Positions 37,406-47,260 of a stretch of 64,000 bases of DNA are shown here, piece after piece (the stretch's first letter is position 1; the number at the start of each line of letters is the position of its first letter). The notes below the pieces were generated by a model, which searched no databases, was not told where the DNA came from, and worked only from the letters and a program-made list of their open reading frames with translations. This DNA is from Acholoe squamosa (taxonomy: Eukaryota; Annelida; Polychaeta; Phyllodocida; Polynoidae). The translations under genes and the position numbers were made by a program. The DNA lies in the NCBI GenBank assembly GCA_949317995.1, contig OX439049.1, positions 16,988,395 to 17,052,394 of the forward strand, in the 5' to 3' direction.

Positions 37406-38310
37406 AGAGCCTTTGGCCTAACGGCTACAACATCTGCCTAGAACACCAGGGGCCTGTTTCAAAACCTCTATCAGTAGACATATTAGGCAAATCTGTTTCC
37501 AAAGTTGCTATATCAGCTTTTGGTGCTATATTTGATATTTTAATGTATGCTATATCAAATTATGGCATAGTGCCTAATATCTCTCTATTATAGCCAATGT
37601 CAATCTGTTTCAGAATGGATTTAATGTCACCAAAAGTTGTTATATTAACTGAAATATTATATTTTTGCCTGTTTCAAAACTGGATTTCAATGTGCACCTC
37701 TGAGGTATACGTGGAATATATTGAGGAAGTCAAAAAATTAATTCTGATGAAATTATTTATATGGGGGGAAAGTATATGTGTTACACATATATCCACCAGA
37801 ATTCAGTGACTTAATATCTTTTAGCTTGGTAGTTATTCCAATTCATTATCAAAATTCCTATATAGATCTTTTAGGGACATACTAGCATACAATTAACCAA
37901 TAGAGAATGTTAATGGTTTGAAGAAGCACTGTCAGTAGCTATAAGCTCAAATATTACATTTTGAGGCCTAACCGTGCCAGTTTCCTAATATATCAATCTA
38001 TTTCAAAAGTTGTTATCTCAGTATAGGAGAGATACACACCCTAATATAGGCGTTGCCCTATTTGTGTTATATTTAGTTCTAAAACAGATTGATATATTAG
38101 GATATTGGCACTTTTAAATTGGTTATACTAAGTGCTAATAGCTCTACTAAATATCTAAATGTTTTGAAACAGCCCCCAGAGCTCATGGGTTCAAACCCCA
38201 AGCTGCTCTCTCCTTCTGCCCCATTTTCTATTCAATTAAGGGAAACCACTTTGGTATTTCATCTCACTTCAGAAGGATATTTCTCCAGTCTCATTTTTGA
38301 AATAGATATT
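37406..38310 (+). mobile_element. tRNA-derived SINE split by a 726-bp element
   Basis: The A-box region TTGGCCTAACGGCTACAACA (37413-37432) and the B-box GGGTTCAAACCCC (38187-38199) lie 770 bp apart. Removing 37450-38175 and one CCAG joins CACCAG to AGCTCATGGG. The distance from tRNA position 8 to position 52 becomes 44, the standard tRNA value. The 3' body after the B box matches 37190-37290. This supports an originally intact pol III SINE interrupted by a later insertion. Confidence 0.75.
37450..38175. mobile_element. GGGCCTGTTTCAAAAC inverted-terminal element inserted in a SINE
   Basis: The left end GGGCCTGTTTCAAAAC and the right end GTTTTGAAACAGCCC are inverted and flanked by CCAG on both sides (37446-37449 and 38176-38179). 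A 3-bp CAG reading is also possible because of the neighbouring G/C run. The interior is AT-rich with repeated AATATTT/CTGTTTCA words. Three ORFs of 70-88 codons have no transposase features. Non-autonomous element of unassigned superfamily. Confidence 0.75.
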
Positions 38311-38397
38311 TTTTTTAGTTTTATTCTTTTACTTTAGACTCTATTTTGTATCTGACTAACCACTAGATGTTCTAGCACCCCTCATGTCAGATGGGGT

Positions 38398-38960
38398 TTC
38401 ATGGTGTAATGGTTAGCACATGGAACTTCAGATGCTTGTTGTTGTTGTTGTTGTTGTTGTTGAAAAAGGTTTATTGGCCCAATTATATCTACAGGTAGAT
38501 CTCCTCCAACATAAAATATCATAATCAAACACATATAAAGACAGAATGGACATCTTCAATGCACATTATCAAATAACATCTCACAGCACAATACCAAATC
38601 TGTACCATTAGATGACCATTGGGGAGGTCCAGTTTCCACATTGGCTTCATATAAGTTAGCGCACTACTTCTGCATGAGTGAGACTATTTAGGAATTTTTC
38701 TAGGTTTTTTCTGGTGTTGCTGGTACCTCCTGATGCATGGGTACGAATCCCATTGGAACTAGCATTTTCTGAAGAATATGGTCTGTAAATCAACTTATTC
38801 ACAAAACCTCCTCCCAGATCTGACCCATTTCACAAAACCTCCTGCTATATCTTACCTAATTCATAAAACCTCCTGCTTGTCTACCTACGGTATAGAATTT
38901 GGAAAAAAACTACCTTAGGAACAATGGGGTCCACGGACAGGTGAGGTATAAGTAATGGAA
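38398..38960 (+). mobile_element. tRNA(Gln)-like SINE interrupted by a (CAA)n-tailed retrotransposon fragment
   Basis: A box TGGTGTAATGGTTAGCAC (38402-38419) is the canonical tRNA-Gln/Glu type. B box GGGTACGAATCCC is at 38739-38751. The tail contains TTCACAAAACCTCCT units (38798-38880), as in the intact copy at 39377. Between the boxes, 38436-38462 is (TTG)9 followed by a GAAAAAGGTTTATTGGCCC tract. Read on the minus strand this is an AATAAA-containing 3' end with a (CAA)9 tail, typical of 5'-truncated non-LTR elements. Confidence 0.75.
38436..38715 (-). mobile_element. 3' end of a non-LTR retrotransposon with (CAA)9 tail
   Basis: On the minus strand the fragment ends GGGCCAATAAACCTTTTTC then (CAA)9. 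A polyadenylation-like AATAAA and a simple-repeat tail fit CR1/RTE-like 3' ends (family knowledge). Its 5' edge, near 38715, is inferred from where SINE sequence resumes. No reverse transcriptase is included. Confidence 0.55.
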
Positions 38961-39195
38961 AACCTCTGCGGAGCTGGAGGATTTGCCACAAAACCTCTGA
39001 ATCACAGAATGTGGGCTCAAGACTGAATGGGGAAAGTGTTTTTAACGTACACATACAAGGTAAAAGGATTCTTTATGAAAGGCCCCCCTGAAGCCCCCTT
39101 CATCATTTTGGTAATCAGAGGATTTTCATTATAATACATTATTTTTAGAATTTGTTGCAAAAATGACAGTGGTCAACCGAGAATAAAACAAAATC

Positions 39196-39262
39196 ACACC
39201 AGTGGTTTGAACCTGTGTGGTCAAGATTTCTAGTCCCAGTCCTTAACCACTACACTAGATTG
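39196..39262 (-). mobile_element. tRNA-like SINE head on the minus strand
   Basis: On the minus strand TAGTGTAGTGGTTAAGG (39241-39257) is an A box and GGTTCAAACC (39204-39213) a B box. The acceptor and T stems are imperfect, so this is a SINE head or tRNA pseudogene rather than a functional tRNA. Confidence 0.6.
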
Positions 39263-39376
39263 ACCAGTCAAACTTTCATAGTGAAATCACCCTGTTTATC
39301 TACAATTAATTACTCAGTCATAGAAGTAGCATATTGCCCTTCAGTAGATGTTCTGCTACCCCCAGTATCAGCTGAG

Positions 39377-39685
39377 GACTTATGGTGTAATGGTTAGCAC
39401 ATGGGACTCAGGATCCCAGCACTGTCTGGTGCGTGGGTACGAATCCCATATGGGACAGAATTTTCCCAAGAAGTACATCTGCTGTTCAAAAATGACCTTA
39501 TCCATAAAACCTCCTCCTACGCTTGGCCTATTTCACAAAACCTCCTCCCAGACCTGACCCAATTCCCAAAACATCCTGCCAGAACTGAGCTAATTCATAA
39601 AACCTCCTACTGGACCCCCAACTAAAGAATATGGTAATACACCTACAGTAGGAACAATAGGGTGCAGAGCCAGGTGGAGTATAAC
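39377..39685 (+). mobile_element. tRNA(Gln)-like SINE, uninterrupted copy
   Basis: A box TGGTGTAATGGTTAGCAC at 39383-39400, an anticodon-arm-like TGGGACTCAGGATCCCA, and B box GGGTACGAATCCC at 39435-39447. The body has four CATAAAACCTCCT-like units (39506-39610) about 30 bp apart. It ends near AGGAACAATAGGGTGCAG..GGTGGAGTATAA, matching the interrupted copy's end at ~38918-38955. The A-to-B spacing is about 9 nt longer than in a plain tRNA. Confidence 0.8.
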
Positions 39686-39689
39686 TGTT

Positions 39690-40278
39690 ATGATTCTCAA
39701 TTTATCACTTTTATATCAAAAAGTTCCCACCTTCCTCTTTTACTTGATTTGCTCATGTTGGTGTTAATTTCACGCATAGTGTTTCTTCAACAGGGGATGG
39801 AGACAATAATGAATAAGCAGATAAATTGGTCATATTATCGACATTAATTTGTTCATTGATACGGGACTACTTTCCTGTTATGTATATTATGGACCAAAAT
39901 AAAAGAAAAACGTAAAAAAAAAAGAAAGTAAGGAGAGTGCAAACTTCCGGTTAGTGTGTATTCTGTATTGTGTATGGTAAAAGAGACTCCCTCACACCCA
40001 CAGACCCATTCACATGTAGCCAGGCTAGGCTGCACGTAGGTAAACTATGCTTATTGAGACAACCATACAGCATGTACAACCACTACCTGTGTATTCAGCC
40101 ACTATCTGTAGTAATACATTTAGAAACTAAACAACCAATCACTAATTTTGTAAAGGTAACGGTATCTGTACCATAATCAGTGTGCAAAAACTGTTATCAG
40201 TATCAAGGACACGTTGGCTTCCCCTTTACATTAAGTGTATCAATATTGATATGTTGAATGGAGATGTCTTTTTTTTAC
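39690..40278. other. Unannotated non-coding sequence
   Basis: Nothing recognised. Confidence 0.4.
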
Positions 40279-40279
40279 A

Positions 40280-40312
40280 CAGATAGCGTTGGTTTACACA
40301 GACTGTGGTTGT
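40280..40312 (+). repeat. Direct repeat flanking the 974-bp element, left
   Basis: CAGATAGCGTTGGTTTACAC followed by AGACTGTGGTTGT. It recurs at 41362-41394 with about 27 of 33 positions identical, in the same orientation. Confidence 0.6.
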
Positions 40313-40378
40313 ATGCATGGGTAAAAATTGCTATAGTTTTCATTTTATACACATATAATGGTTGGATGGTAACCCTGT

Positions 40379-41352
40379 ATATGGGTCAGGTCGTCAGAAA
40401 GTGTAAGATTTTGCCCTTGGACGCCCTGAAAAACTAATTTTCTAATTACTTTATATAACCTTAACAAAATTGTCAAGGTACATCTCCTCAACTCAGAACA
40501 CCAAAAAATACCGATCTAGGCCATCCGGTTCCATTTTTATTGCTTGTTTTGTGTCATGTAACGTCCGGTACCAAAATAATGAAATATAGAGGTAATTCAA
40601 GTTGCTCTCAGTAATATAAGAATGTCCCATTATGCATAACAAACACATGAAATAACAAGGCCAATATGTCTATTATTGACTTCAATTACAGAATGGAACA
40701 AAATTTGAGTTATGCATGCACAGTAGACTGCCTCCTAGATGATGATAAAAGTACCGGACGTTACGTAACGTCCGGTACTTTTATCAGAATTATTTCACAT
40801 AGGCTGCTCTCATATGGAGACAGATGCTGGTAGACACACAATTTCTTCACTAAAGTAGGGGATGATAGGGCCTTTCATATGGGTAATAACAAAGATTTTG
40901 AAGCTTCATTTCTTCCATGTTTTAAAACCGATTTAGATTTAGGTACCGGAAGTTACAAATTACAGATTTTCATTTTGAAAGGCACATCATGAAAAATTCT
41001 CACTTGTCACCGTGTCCAAACCTCATGGAAATGATATCTATGATCATATACAATACAGAAAATAACTTTGGGATACTCTATAGTTTTCTTTATTCAATAC
41101 AGGACACTTGTAAAAATTACAAAAAGTAGAAAAAGAAGAAATTTGGCCGTTTTTTCACTTCGGCAGGCTATAAGTCCTAAACTTTTTGATGGATGACCAC
41201 AAATTTGCATTTTTCTGATAGCCCTAAGTGTTTTCTATCAAATGAGTCTATGTAAGACAAGATTGGTTCACAACTTTTTTCTCCAGAGCCATAAAAGTCC
41301 AAAATGACCCAAAAACACAAAATCTACTGCTTTCTGGCGATCTGACCCATAT
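40379..41352 (+). mobile_element. 974-bp element with 35-bp inverted ends and a 44-bp central palindrome, copy 1
   Basis: The ends read ATATGGGTCAGGTCGTCAGA on the left, and ATATGGGTCAGATCGCCAGA at 41352 on the complementary strand. Both continue to AGATTTTG, with about 29 of 35 positions matching. At 40743-40786 is a perfect 44-bp palindrome. The word GTAACGTCCGGTACC or its variants recurs at ~40558, in the palindrome and at ~40943. No substantial ORF. A second, right-truncated copy begins at 47261. The superfamily is unassigned. Confidence 0.8.
40743..40786. repeat. Perfect 44-bp palindrome
   Basis: The left half is TGATAAAAGTACCGGACGTT plus AC; the right half is its exact complement with no spacer. 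The copy at 47624-47667 keeps the structure, with paired changes on both arms. Confidence 0.95.
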
Positions 41353-41361
41353 GTAGTACTT

Positions 41362-41394
41362 CAGATAGCGCTCGTTTACACAGCTAGTGGTTGT
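41362..41394 (+). repeat. Direct repeat flanking the 974-bp element, right
   Basis: CAGATAGCGCTCGTTTACAC followed by AGCTAGTGGTTGT, about 27 of 33 positions identical to 40280-40312. Confidence 0.6.
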
Positions 41395-41607
41395 GCACCC
41401 CTACACCACCCTAGGACACAATACAGCATCCTTCTCATACAATATGAACCCCCACACAGCGTCATGAAGGCCACTCCACAACGCACGTCCCATGACCTTC
41501 AACCTGTCACCTTTGACCTTAGTGGTAAGGTCCTCAAAGGTGAAGATTTTTAGAAATTTTAAGATGGATATTTTTGGCTGTTTTGCCACGCATTTTGGCA
41601 ACTATAT

Positions 41608-41915
41608 AAACCAGTATATCTCGCTCTCGTCTATAAGACACGTCTTATACGCGAGGTCTTAGTTCTGCCTGGATTCACAAGGGGGCACCAAGACCCTTTT
41701 TTATATGTTACACTCCCACTAAGTTACAATATGGCATGGGGGGATTTATGAGTTCCTGGGTGCCTTAGCTACACATAGCTCTTTGAATTTTCAAAATCCA
41801 TTCAATAGAGCAAAAATTATGATTTTTTCTTTATCTTTGTGACTATATATTCTAAAACTCTAGGTGCGTCTTATACGCGAGCTGCGCTTTATACTCGGGA
41901 GATTATGGTACTTTT
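41608..41915. mobile_element. CGTCTTATACGCGAG inverted-terminal element
   Basis: The left end has CCAGTATATCTCGCTCTCG..AAGACACGTCTTATACGCGAGG. The right end, complemented, has CCATAATCTCCCGAGTATAA..CTCGCGTATAAGACGCACC. The ends are related in inverted orientation, with CGTATAAGACG subrepeats. About 300 bp, no ORF support, so MITE-like. Confidence 0.6.
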
Positions 41916-41919
41916 CCTG

Positions 41920-42430
41920 TTCAGGAAACCCAGTATTCTGTGAAGAGGAAGTCTGTACATAGACACTGACAGAGGCCTTTTTACTGAACACTTTAAAACA
42001 GTTAGGCCTACTTTTTCGTCCAGTTTGTTTTCTTTCAGTTTTATTCCTCTTTGTTGCTGCCATTATATATTTGCAAATGTCTTTGATGCTGTCATTGTAT
42101 ATTGCGTTAATGTTATTACCGTTGTCCTTATTTCTTCATCTTATTTGTAATGTTCTTATTCGTTGTTATAACCATTCTTTCCCCGCATATATATGATATC
42201 ATTACTGCAATCTTCTCCCAGAACACAGTTTCATAAAGTGTATAGTCTAGATAAAGCACCGTTTTATTCATTTAAAAGACTCTGTTTGATCAGATTGTCA
42301 CCAAGCCTTTATAGTTATGGCACAGCTGCAGGGGGTATAGTCTCATGTTGCATATATTAGGAAGCCTATAGATACCGTATCCTACTGTACGACTGTAGTG
42401 TGTACATCTCCAGGTGGTGCCCTCTACCTG
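41920..42430. other. Unannotated non-coding sequence
   Basis: Nothing recognised. Confidence 0.4.
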
Positions 42431-42435
42431 ACGTT

Positions 42436-42630
42436 AACTGTTAAAGGGCCGCATGATGCCTCTTTGTTCATGCTCTATGTATGACAGCACTGCATTGTTG
42501 CATCACGCCGAATCATTGGACACGTATCAATCCTCTGGGGTTGGTATGATGTATGAATGTAGCCCTGATGGTGTGATTTGCTCACCATGGCTGCATTCAT
42601 GCATCGTACATGACGTTAAAGGGTTCCTGG
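42436..42630. mobile_element. GCATCATG-family palindromic element
   Basis: Begins GTTAAAGGGCCGCATGATGC, nearly the same as at 28921. It has TGTTGCATCACGCCG and CATGCATCGTACATGACG inside and ends near GTTAAAGGGTTCC. A short non-coding dispersed element; the overlapping ORFs are not supported. Confidence 0.5.
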
Positions 42631-42639
42631 TATAAGGTA

Positions 42640-43770
42640 TAGATGCAGGTAAAGTTACCTGTTGGTGACAGGGGGTGGATGGGTCCAAAGGGTGGGAGTC
42701 ATGAGGCCGTCTCATCCCGGTCTCATCCCTATAACCCTTACTACTACTAATACTGAATACAAAGAGGACATTAACCATATAAGACTCTACCTCTACCAAT
42801 AGTTTCCCAGCAGTACCCTGGTGGACTACCAGGTATGATACTGTTTATGTAACTGTATCATTTAAACCGGAATAAAACATTTGAAAAAAAAAGACACCAA
42901 TGTATATAGTGCAATTCATGAGAAAATGCATCGCAAGCCTCCTCCCTCCCATATCGGTGCTATGTTTGGTCATACAGTGTGAAGACTAGTGCTTCCATCT
43001 TTTTCCCCTCAGACCCTCACTTACAGTATACAGTATACATACATGTGTAATGCTTCCTCTCACCATGTCACTTGTGGTTAACCATAATCCTGGCCCAGGG
43101 ACCGACGGATGGAAACCACAAGAGTCTAACCACCTGAATGTCGGTACTACGGTGGTTGATCCTACAGCTCATGTATTCAGGTGCATTCAAGGGTAGGTTA
43201 CGCATACAAACATGTCACACGATAATTAAGCATTATATTAGAGTGTGCTCTGACTGTCGATTCGGGCATATGCTAAGTGTGTTTAAAAATCACCAGAAGT
43301 GTACGTTTACAGCCACACTAAGGTCATTTCTGAATGGAGTAGTTGATATGGCTTCATATGAAATAAATGCAAATCACTCTGTGCGTCATAAAAACATTTC
43401 CTTCATGTGACACGACTACAAAACGTTAAAGCACGACTCAATGCACTGTGTGTTATTTCGTAAAAAGATGTTTTCTCTCACCCAGGGGCCCAACTACAGC
43501 CACCCTTTTCTACCTTATCTGCTTAGACGTTTGCTGACCACATATGGCGCAGTGGGTAACAGATACACTATAGGACTAATATTGGATGTTCTTGGATCAG
43601 TGGATTCTCTGGTGAAGGAAAGTTCCATCCGTAGCCACCAAAGGGCAGCACCTCCTAACCTTTGTCAGCAATAGGAGTGGTTCCCCTCTATCTATACAAT
43701 AGAGGTTGGATAGAACCTGAAGTTATAACCGAGTTGATAACATGAGAGACAAAGCGTACAAATAGAAGGT
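42640..43770. other. Unannotated non-coding sequence
   Basis: No supported feature. ORFs of 90 and 77 codons (43138, 43441) lack family resemblance. ATGGCGCAGTGGGTAAC at ~43543 is weakly A-box-like, but no B box follows. Confidence 0.4.
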
Positions 43771-43774
43771 TGTT

Positions 43775-44140
43775 CTGGAGGATGTTGCTCCTATAGTAAA
43801 AGGAAGAGCTGGCTAAAAATGCCCTCATTTCCAGTCCTTTCTTTTCATGTAGCTATAACTTGTCCCTTTTGTTGCTCACAAGTGGTCATTCAAGTACGGT
43901 GCTAAAAAAGTCGCCTTTGAGTAGGTACCTAGTTGGGAGAAGTCAGTCAGTATAATAAACTATAGAGTGTGTGACATAAGTAGGTACCTGATAGTGCAGC
44001 TCTCTCTGTTCTAAACAAGGCAGGTGACTTCTGAGACTAATGTGGTGAGTGCAAGTACTTTGGTGAAGCAGTGCATGACTTGTTTAGAAAAGAGGGCACA
44101 TACGAACAGTTTTTTTTACAATAGGAGCAACACCCTCCAG
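43775..44140 (-). mobile_element. GTGTTGCTCC MITE, copy 2
   Basis: A 366-bp unit with inverted ends CTGGAGGATGTTGCTCCTAT and, complemented from the right, CTGGAGGGTGTTGCTCCTAT. It matches the copy at 33148-33508 along its whole length in reverse orientation, including GGTACCTA and GAAGTCAGTCAGTATA blocks. Its ends are better preserved than in copy 1, so they are a better guide to the element termini. No target duplication was evident. Confidence 0.85.
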
Positions 44141-44144
44141 GATT

Positions 44145-45165
44145 ACACTTCTTGGGTTGTACATGCTAAAGGCAACTTACACACAGCACATTGACATCGC
44201 TGTGAATCACTTTTCTTGACGGCACAGTGAGCACAACCAATGGACACAACCCGGCAAAAGGGACCTGGAGAGATGCCATGTGAGAATCGCAGAGACTAAC
44301 TAGAGATGGCCATACTTCTAACTTGAATCAATCAAAGGTTGTGTATGCTGTTCTTGGCGTAATTTAAAAAGCTCTCTTTTGTCAGGAGGTTCTTGTCAGA
44401 AAGGAAACGAGAACCAATACAGATAAAACATGCAGGTTTTTGTATTGCTAAATATCTTTTCTCAAACTCGTATAGGTGAAACGTGCACGTTTCTCACTCT
44501 ACTCAAAAAGTGTTTTCCATACATTCTACTGTACAACAATTTATCAATACTATGAAAACGAGTTAGGCCATGCACGTTTTCTGCAGTGGCTCTCTGAATA
44601 AACATGTATTTAAGAGGTTCTTCCTCGTTATCTTTTTGCAATACCCTCCTGTATGTGATATTTCATGCCAATTTAATGAACGAAACTCATGATAGAAAAT
44701 GGCAATCATTGCCATTTATACTTCTTAATAACTTGTTTAAACAATACATGAACAACTTTTCAAGACACATACTTCTTATTCATTGATCAAAGCGACTGTG
44801 TCTTTTTTTAGCGCAGTTTTAGGTATTTCTAAAAGTGATAGCACTGATCTTAGAAGTTGTACCGGTTGTTATTAGGAGAGTTAGTATTAACACTACATGG
44901 TGACTTAACAGGGCAACTCTGATCGAAGAATAGGTGTGAATTATTTCACAGAATGGAAAAATTACCTCCAGCATCATAGAAATAAAAACAAAACAAATCA
45001 AACCGTCTGCTGAGGGTGCTGAGTGATACTGAGACCCCGGTCCAATAATCAGAAAGTGAGGTTAGGATCCATGCCCGCAGGTGGCGGGTCAGTGTCCAAT
45101 GACAAATTAGTTCCTTTGTACACTTCCAGGGGGACTTAGCGTCCAGCCAAGCATTCATTCCTATA
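44145..45165. other. Unannotated non-coding sequence
   Basis: Nothing recognised; no ORF above 70 codons with family resemblance. Confidence 0.4.
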
Positions 45166-45187
45166 TAGGGGGTGTGGATGGGGGGTC

Positions 45188-45380
45188 CCCCATGTCACAT
45201 ATCGATTTTTAAAAATGGTCATGGCACTTGTCACTTAAATCCCCATGTCCCATGTCACCTCTAAGAGCCTAATTTAAGAAAGCACCTATGTCATGTCACT
45301 AATTATTTTGCCTCATGTCACTAAGGCCTATGACACATGTCGATTTTAAGAAATGGCCATTTCACCATGTCGAATTTAGT
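45188..45380 (+). repeat. CATGTCAC-word cluster
   Basis: About ten CATGTCAC, CATGTCCC or CATGTCGA words occur in ~190 bp at irregular spacing, with TTTAAGAAA linkers. It resembles one arm of the word-rich elements; no inverted partner arm was found. Confidence 0.5.
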
Positions 45381-45614
45381 GATCCATACCCATTATATAG
45401 ACATGTATTACATTTAGGACATGGCAGGTTCTGAAAGGCGATATTGACATGTAGTGATATTGGAAAATAATTTTCACACAAGGCGGGAGATCAGTGGGAT
45501 GGAGGCATCCCCTGGCTTTATTCCAGAATCTCATGAAATCTCAAATTTACGGATTACCTGAGCATCATGTGTTAAGATATAGACGCATTGATTTTTCCTC
45601 TCGAACAATACTTA

Positions 45615-45723
45615 GGGAATAATGCACGAGTCATGGCTGTGGGAGTGCTCTAGACTGTAGGCCCTGAGATGTCTCAATACAGTCTAGAGCAAGACCACAG
45701 CCATGACCAAGTACATTATTCCC
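45615..45723. repeat. 45-bp inverted repeat with short loop
   Basis: GGGAATAATG..TCATGGCTGTGG..TGCTCTAGACTGTA (45615-45659) faces its near-complement (45678-45723) across an 18-nt loop. The perfectly paired blocks are 10, 12 and 14 bp, separated by short mismatched stretches. The AATAATGCAC motif recurs at ~45838. Probably the remains of a MITE or a hairpin element. Confidence 0.75.
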
Positions 45724-45909
45724 ATTATAGCACAGAAAAATCACCCATCAGCCACCTGACAATACATGAATACCAATTGTGCAGTCTAAAGGTGAGATGA
45801 AGTTAACCTCCTTTGCCAGGAGTGCATTATCCATCTAAATAATGCACGGCCAATCAGCCAATCAGAACGCAGCATTCAGGAAAATGCACTCTGACTTTGC
45901 CCAGCAGTG

Positions 45910-47255
45910 TTATAAAGGTTGATATTGTGGTAGACTTTGAGTGGGGATGATCCATTTGTAGCGTTCGAGGTGTTGTTTTAGTGTTCCAGGTGACGACCTA
46001 AAATCGTCATTTTCACCGCCTAAAGTTGTAGGTTTAGGTATTGTCAATTTGAGGACATAAAGTCATCACCACAATCTTTGTTCACCACTTTTATTATTAG
46101 AAAAAAGCCCCACGTAATGTATCCTTGGATGAGAAAATTCCTGAAAGGGCATACAGAAAAAAATTTCTACTATGTTATTAAAGAAAGAAATAATATTTTT
46201 CAAGGCACAACGTTGAGTAAAAACACGTTTGTAGTGAAAAGCTTTCCCACTAGTATAGGTGATGAATCTATAATGTGACGCTATTAAGAGCTTTTGTAAC
46301 AAAGTATTTTACAAAGAAGCCCTATATAGGTTTATTCTTGCCATATACCATGAAGTGTGTCATGAGACACTTTGCCAACAGCTATGATATATTATAAGTC
46401 AGCCTCTAAAACATTGGCCTGTCGTAACAGAGAATTTACTATGAAAAGGGTCTGTGGCCATGTCTGAGGCCCAAGTAGTCCTGACCATGTCTAAGATTCA
46501 TAAAACCATTTATGTCCTGGGAGCTGTTTCACAACCAAGCTAATGTATGATTCGTTGTACATAGGGTAGCCTTACCGTAAGACGGCCGTTCCTGTGCAAA
46601 TTTTCAATAAGGGATTTGTATTGGCTGATATCTCCAACTTATAGATCATCATACTTACAAAGGGCACCAAATGAAAGATTATGGTTTGGGCTGTCATACC
46701 CCTCATATTTCAGTAATCCATGTTTACATTCTAGTTTTTCACCCTTTCTAAGTATATTCCATTAAGTCCATTTGCACCTTGAGCCGTCCACTTAACACAC
46801 ACCCTTTGAAAGCCCTTTTGATTAAACTGTCAATCATAAAAAATAGTGTCTCAAATAGTTAAGGAACAATTTTAAGGAACAATTTAACTTTATTTGGTAT
46901 TTTCATTAAATCACAGGTACAGTATATATCAGATGTTTACACACATGTATATTGATCATATTATCACAGTTTAAATACATGTACCTCAATATAACAATAA
47001 CCATATTATAAGCTTCCTGTTTGGTACACAGTTGTTGTTTGAAGTCATTTATAATATGTTGTTATTACACCGTACATGTTTTGGGACTTTGGGACTTATT
47101 TATTATCAGGTTCTATAGCGGTAGTGCATTTATGAACACAGGAAATAGAATACATTGCCAAAAAAGTAAGGAGGATAAGTCAGCGTTGCTGATGTTAGAT
47201 ATCCCCCTTGTTAGTACATTCAAGAAAAAAGTAATAAAAAATGATTAGTGGCTAA
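45910..47255. other. Unannotated non-coding sequence
   Basis: Nothing recognised. A 14-bp AAGGAACAATTT(A/T)A duplication lies near 46860-46885. Confidence 0.4.
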
Positions 47256-47260
47256 GTAAT

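Noticed and set aside
39377..39457. Functional tRNA gene
   Set aside because: The A and B boxes are good, but the acceptor stem does not pair convincingly, the A-to-B spacing is ~9 nt too long, and the sequence continues into a SINE body shared with the copy at 38398.
43540..43620. tRNA-like head (ATGGCGCAGTGGGTAAC)
   Set aside because: No B box at the expected distance and no tRNA-like stems.
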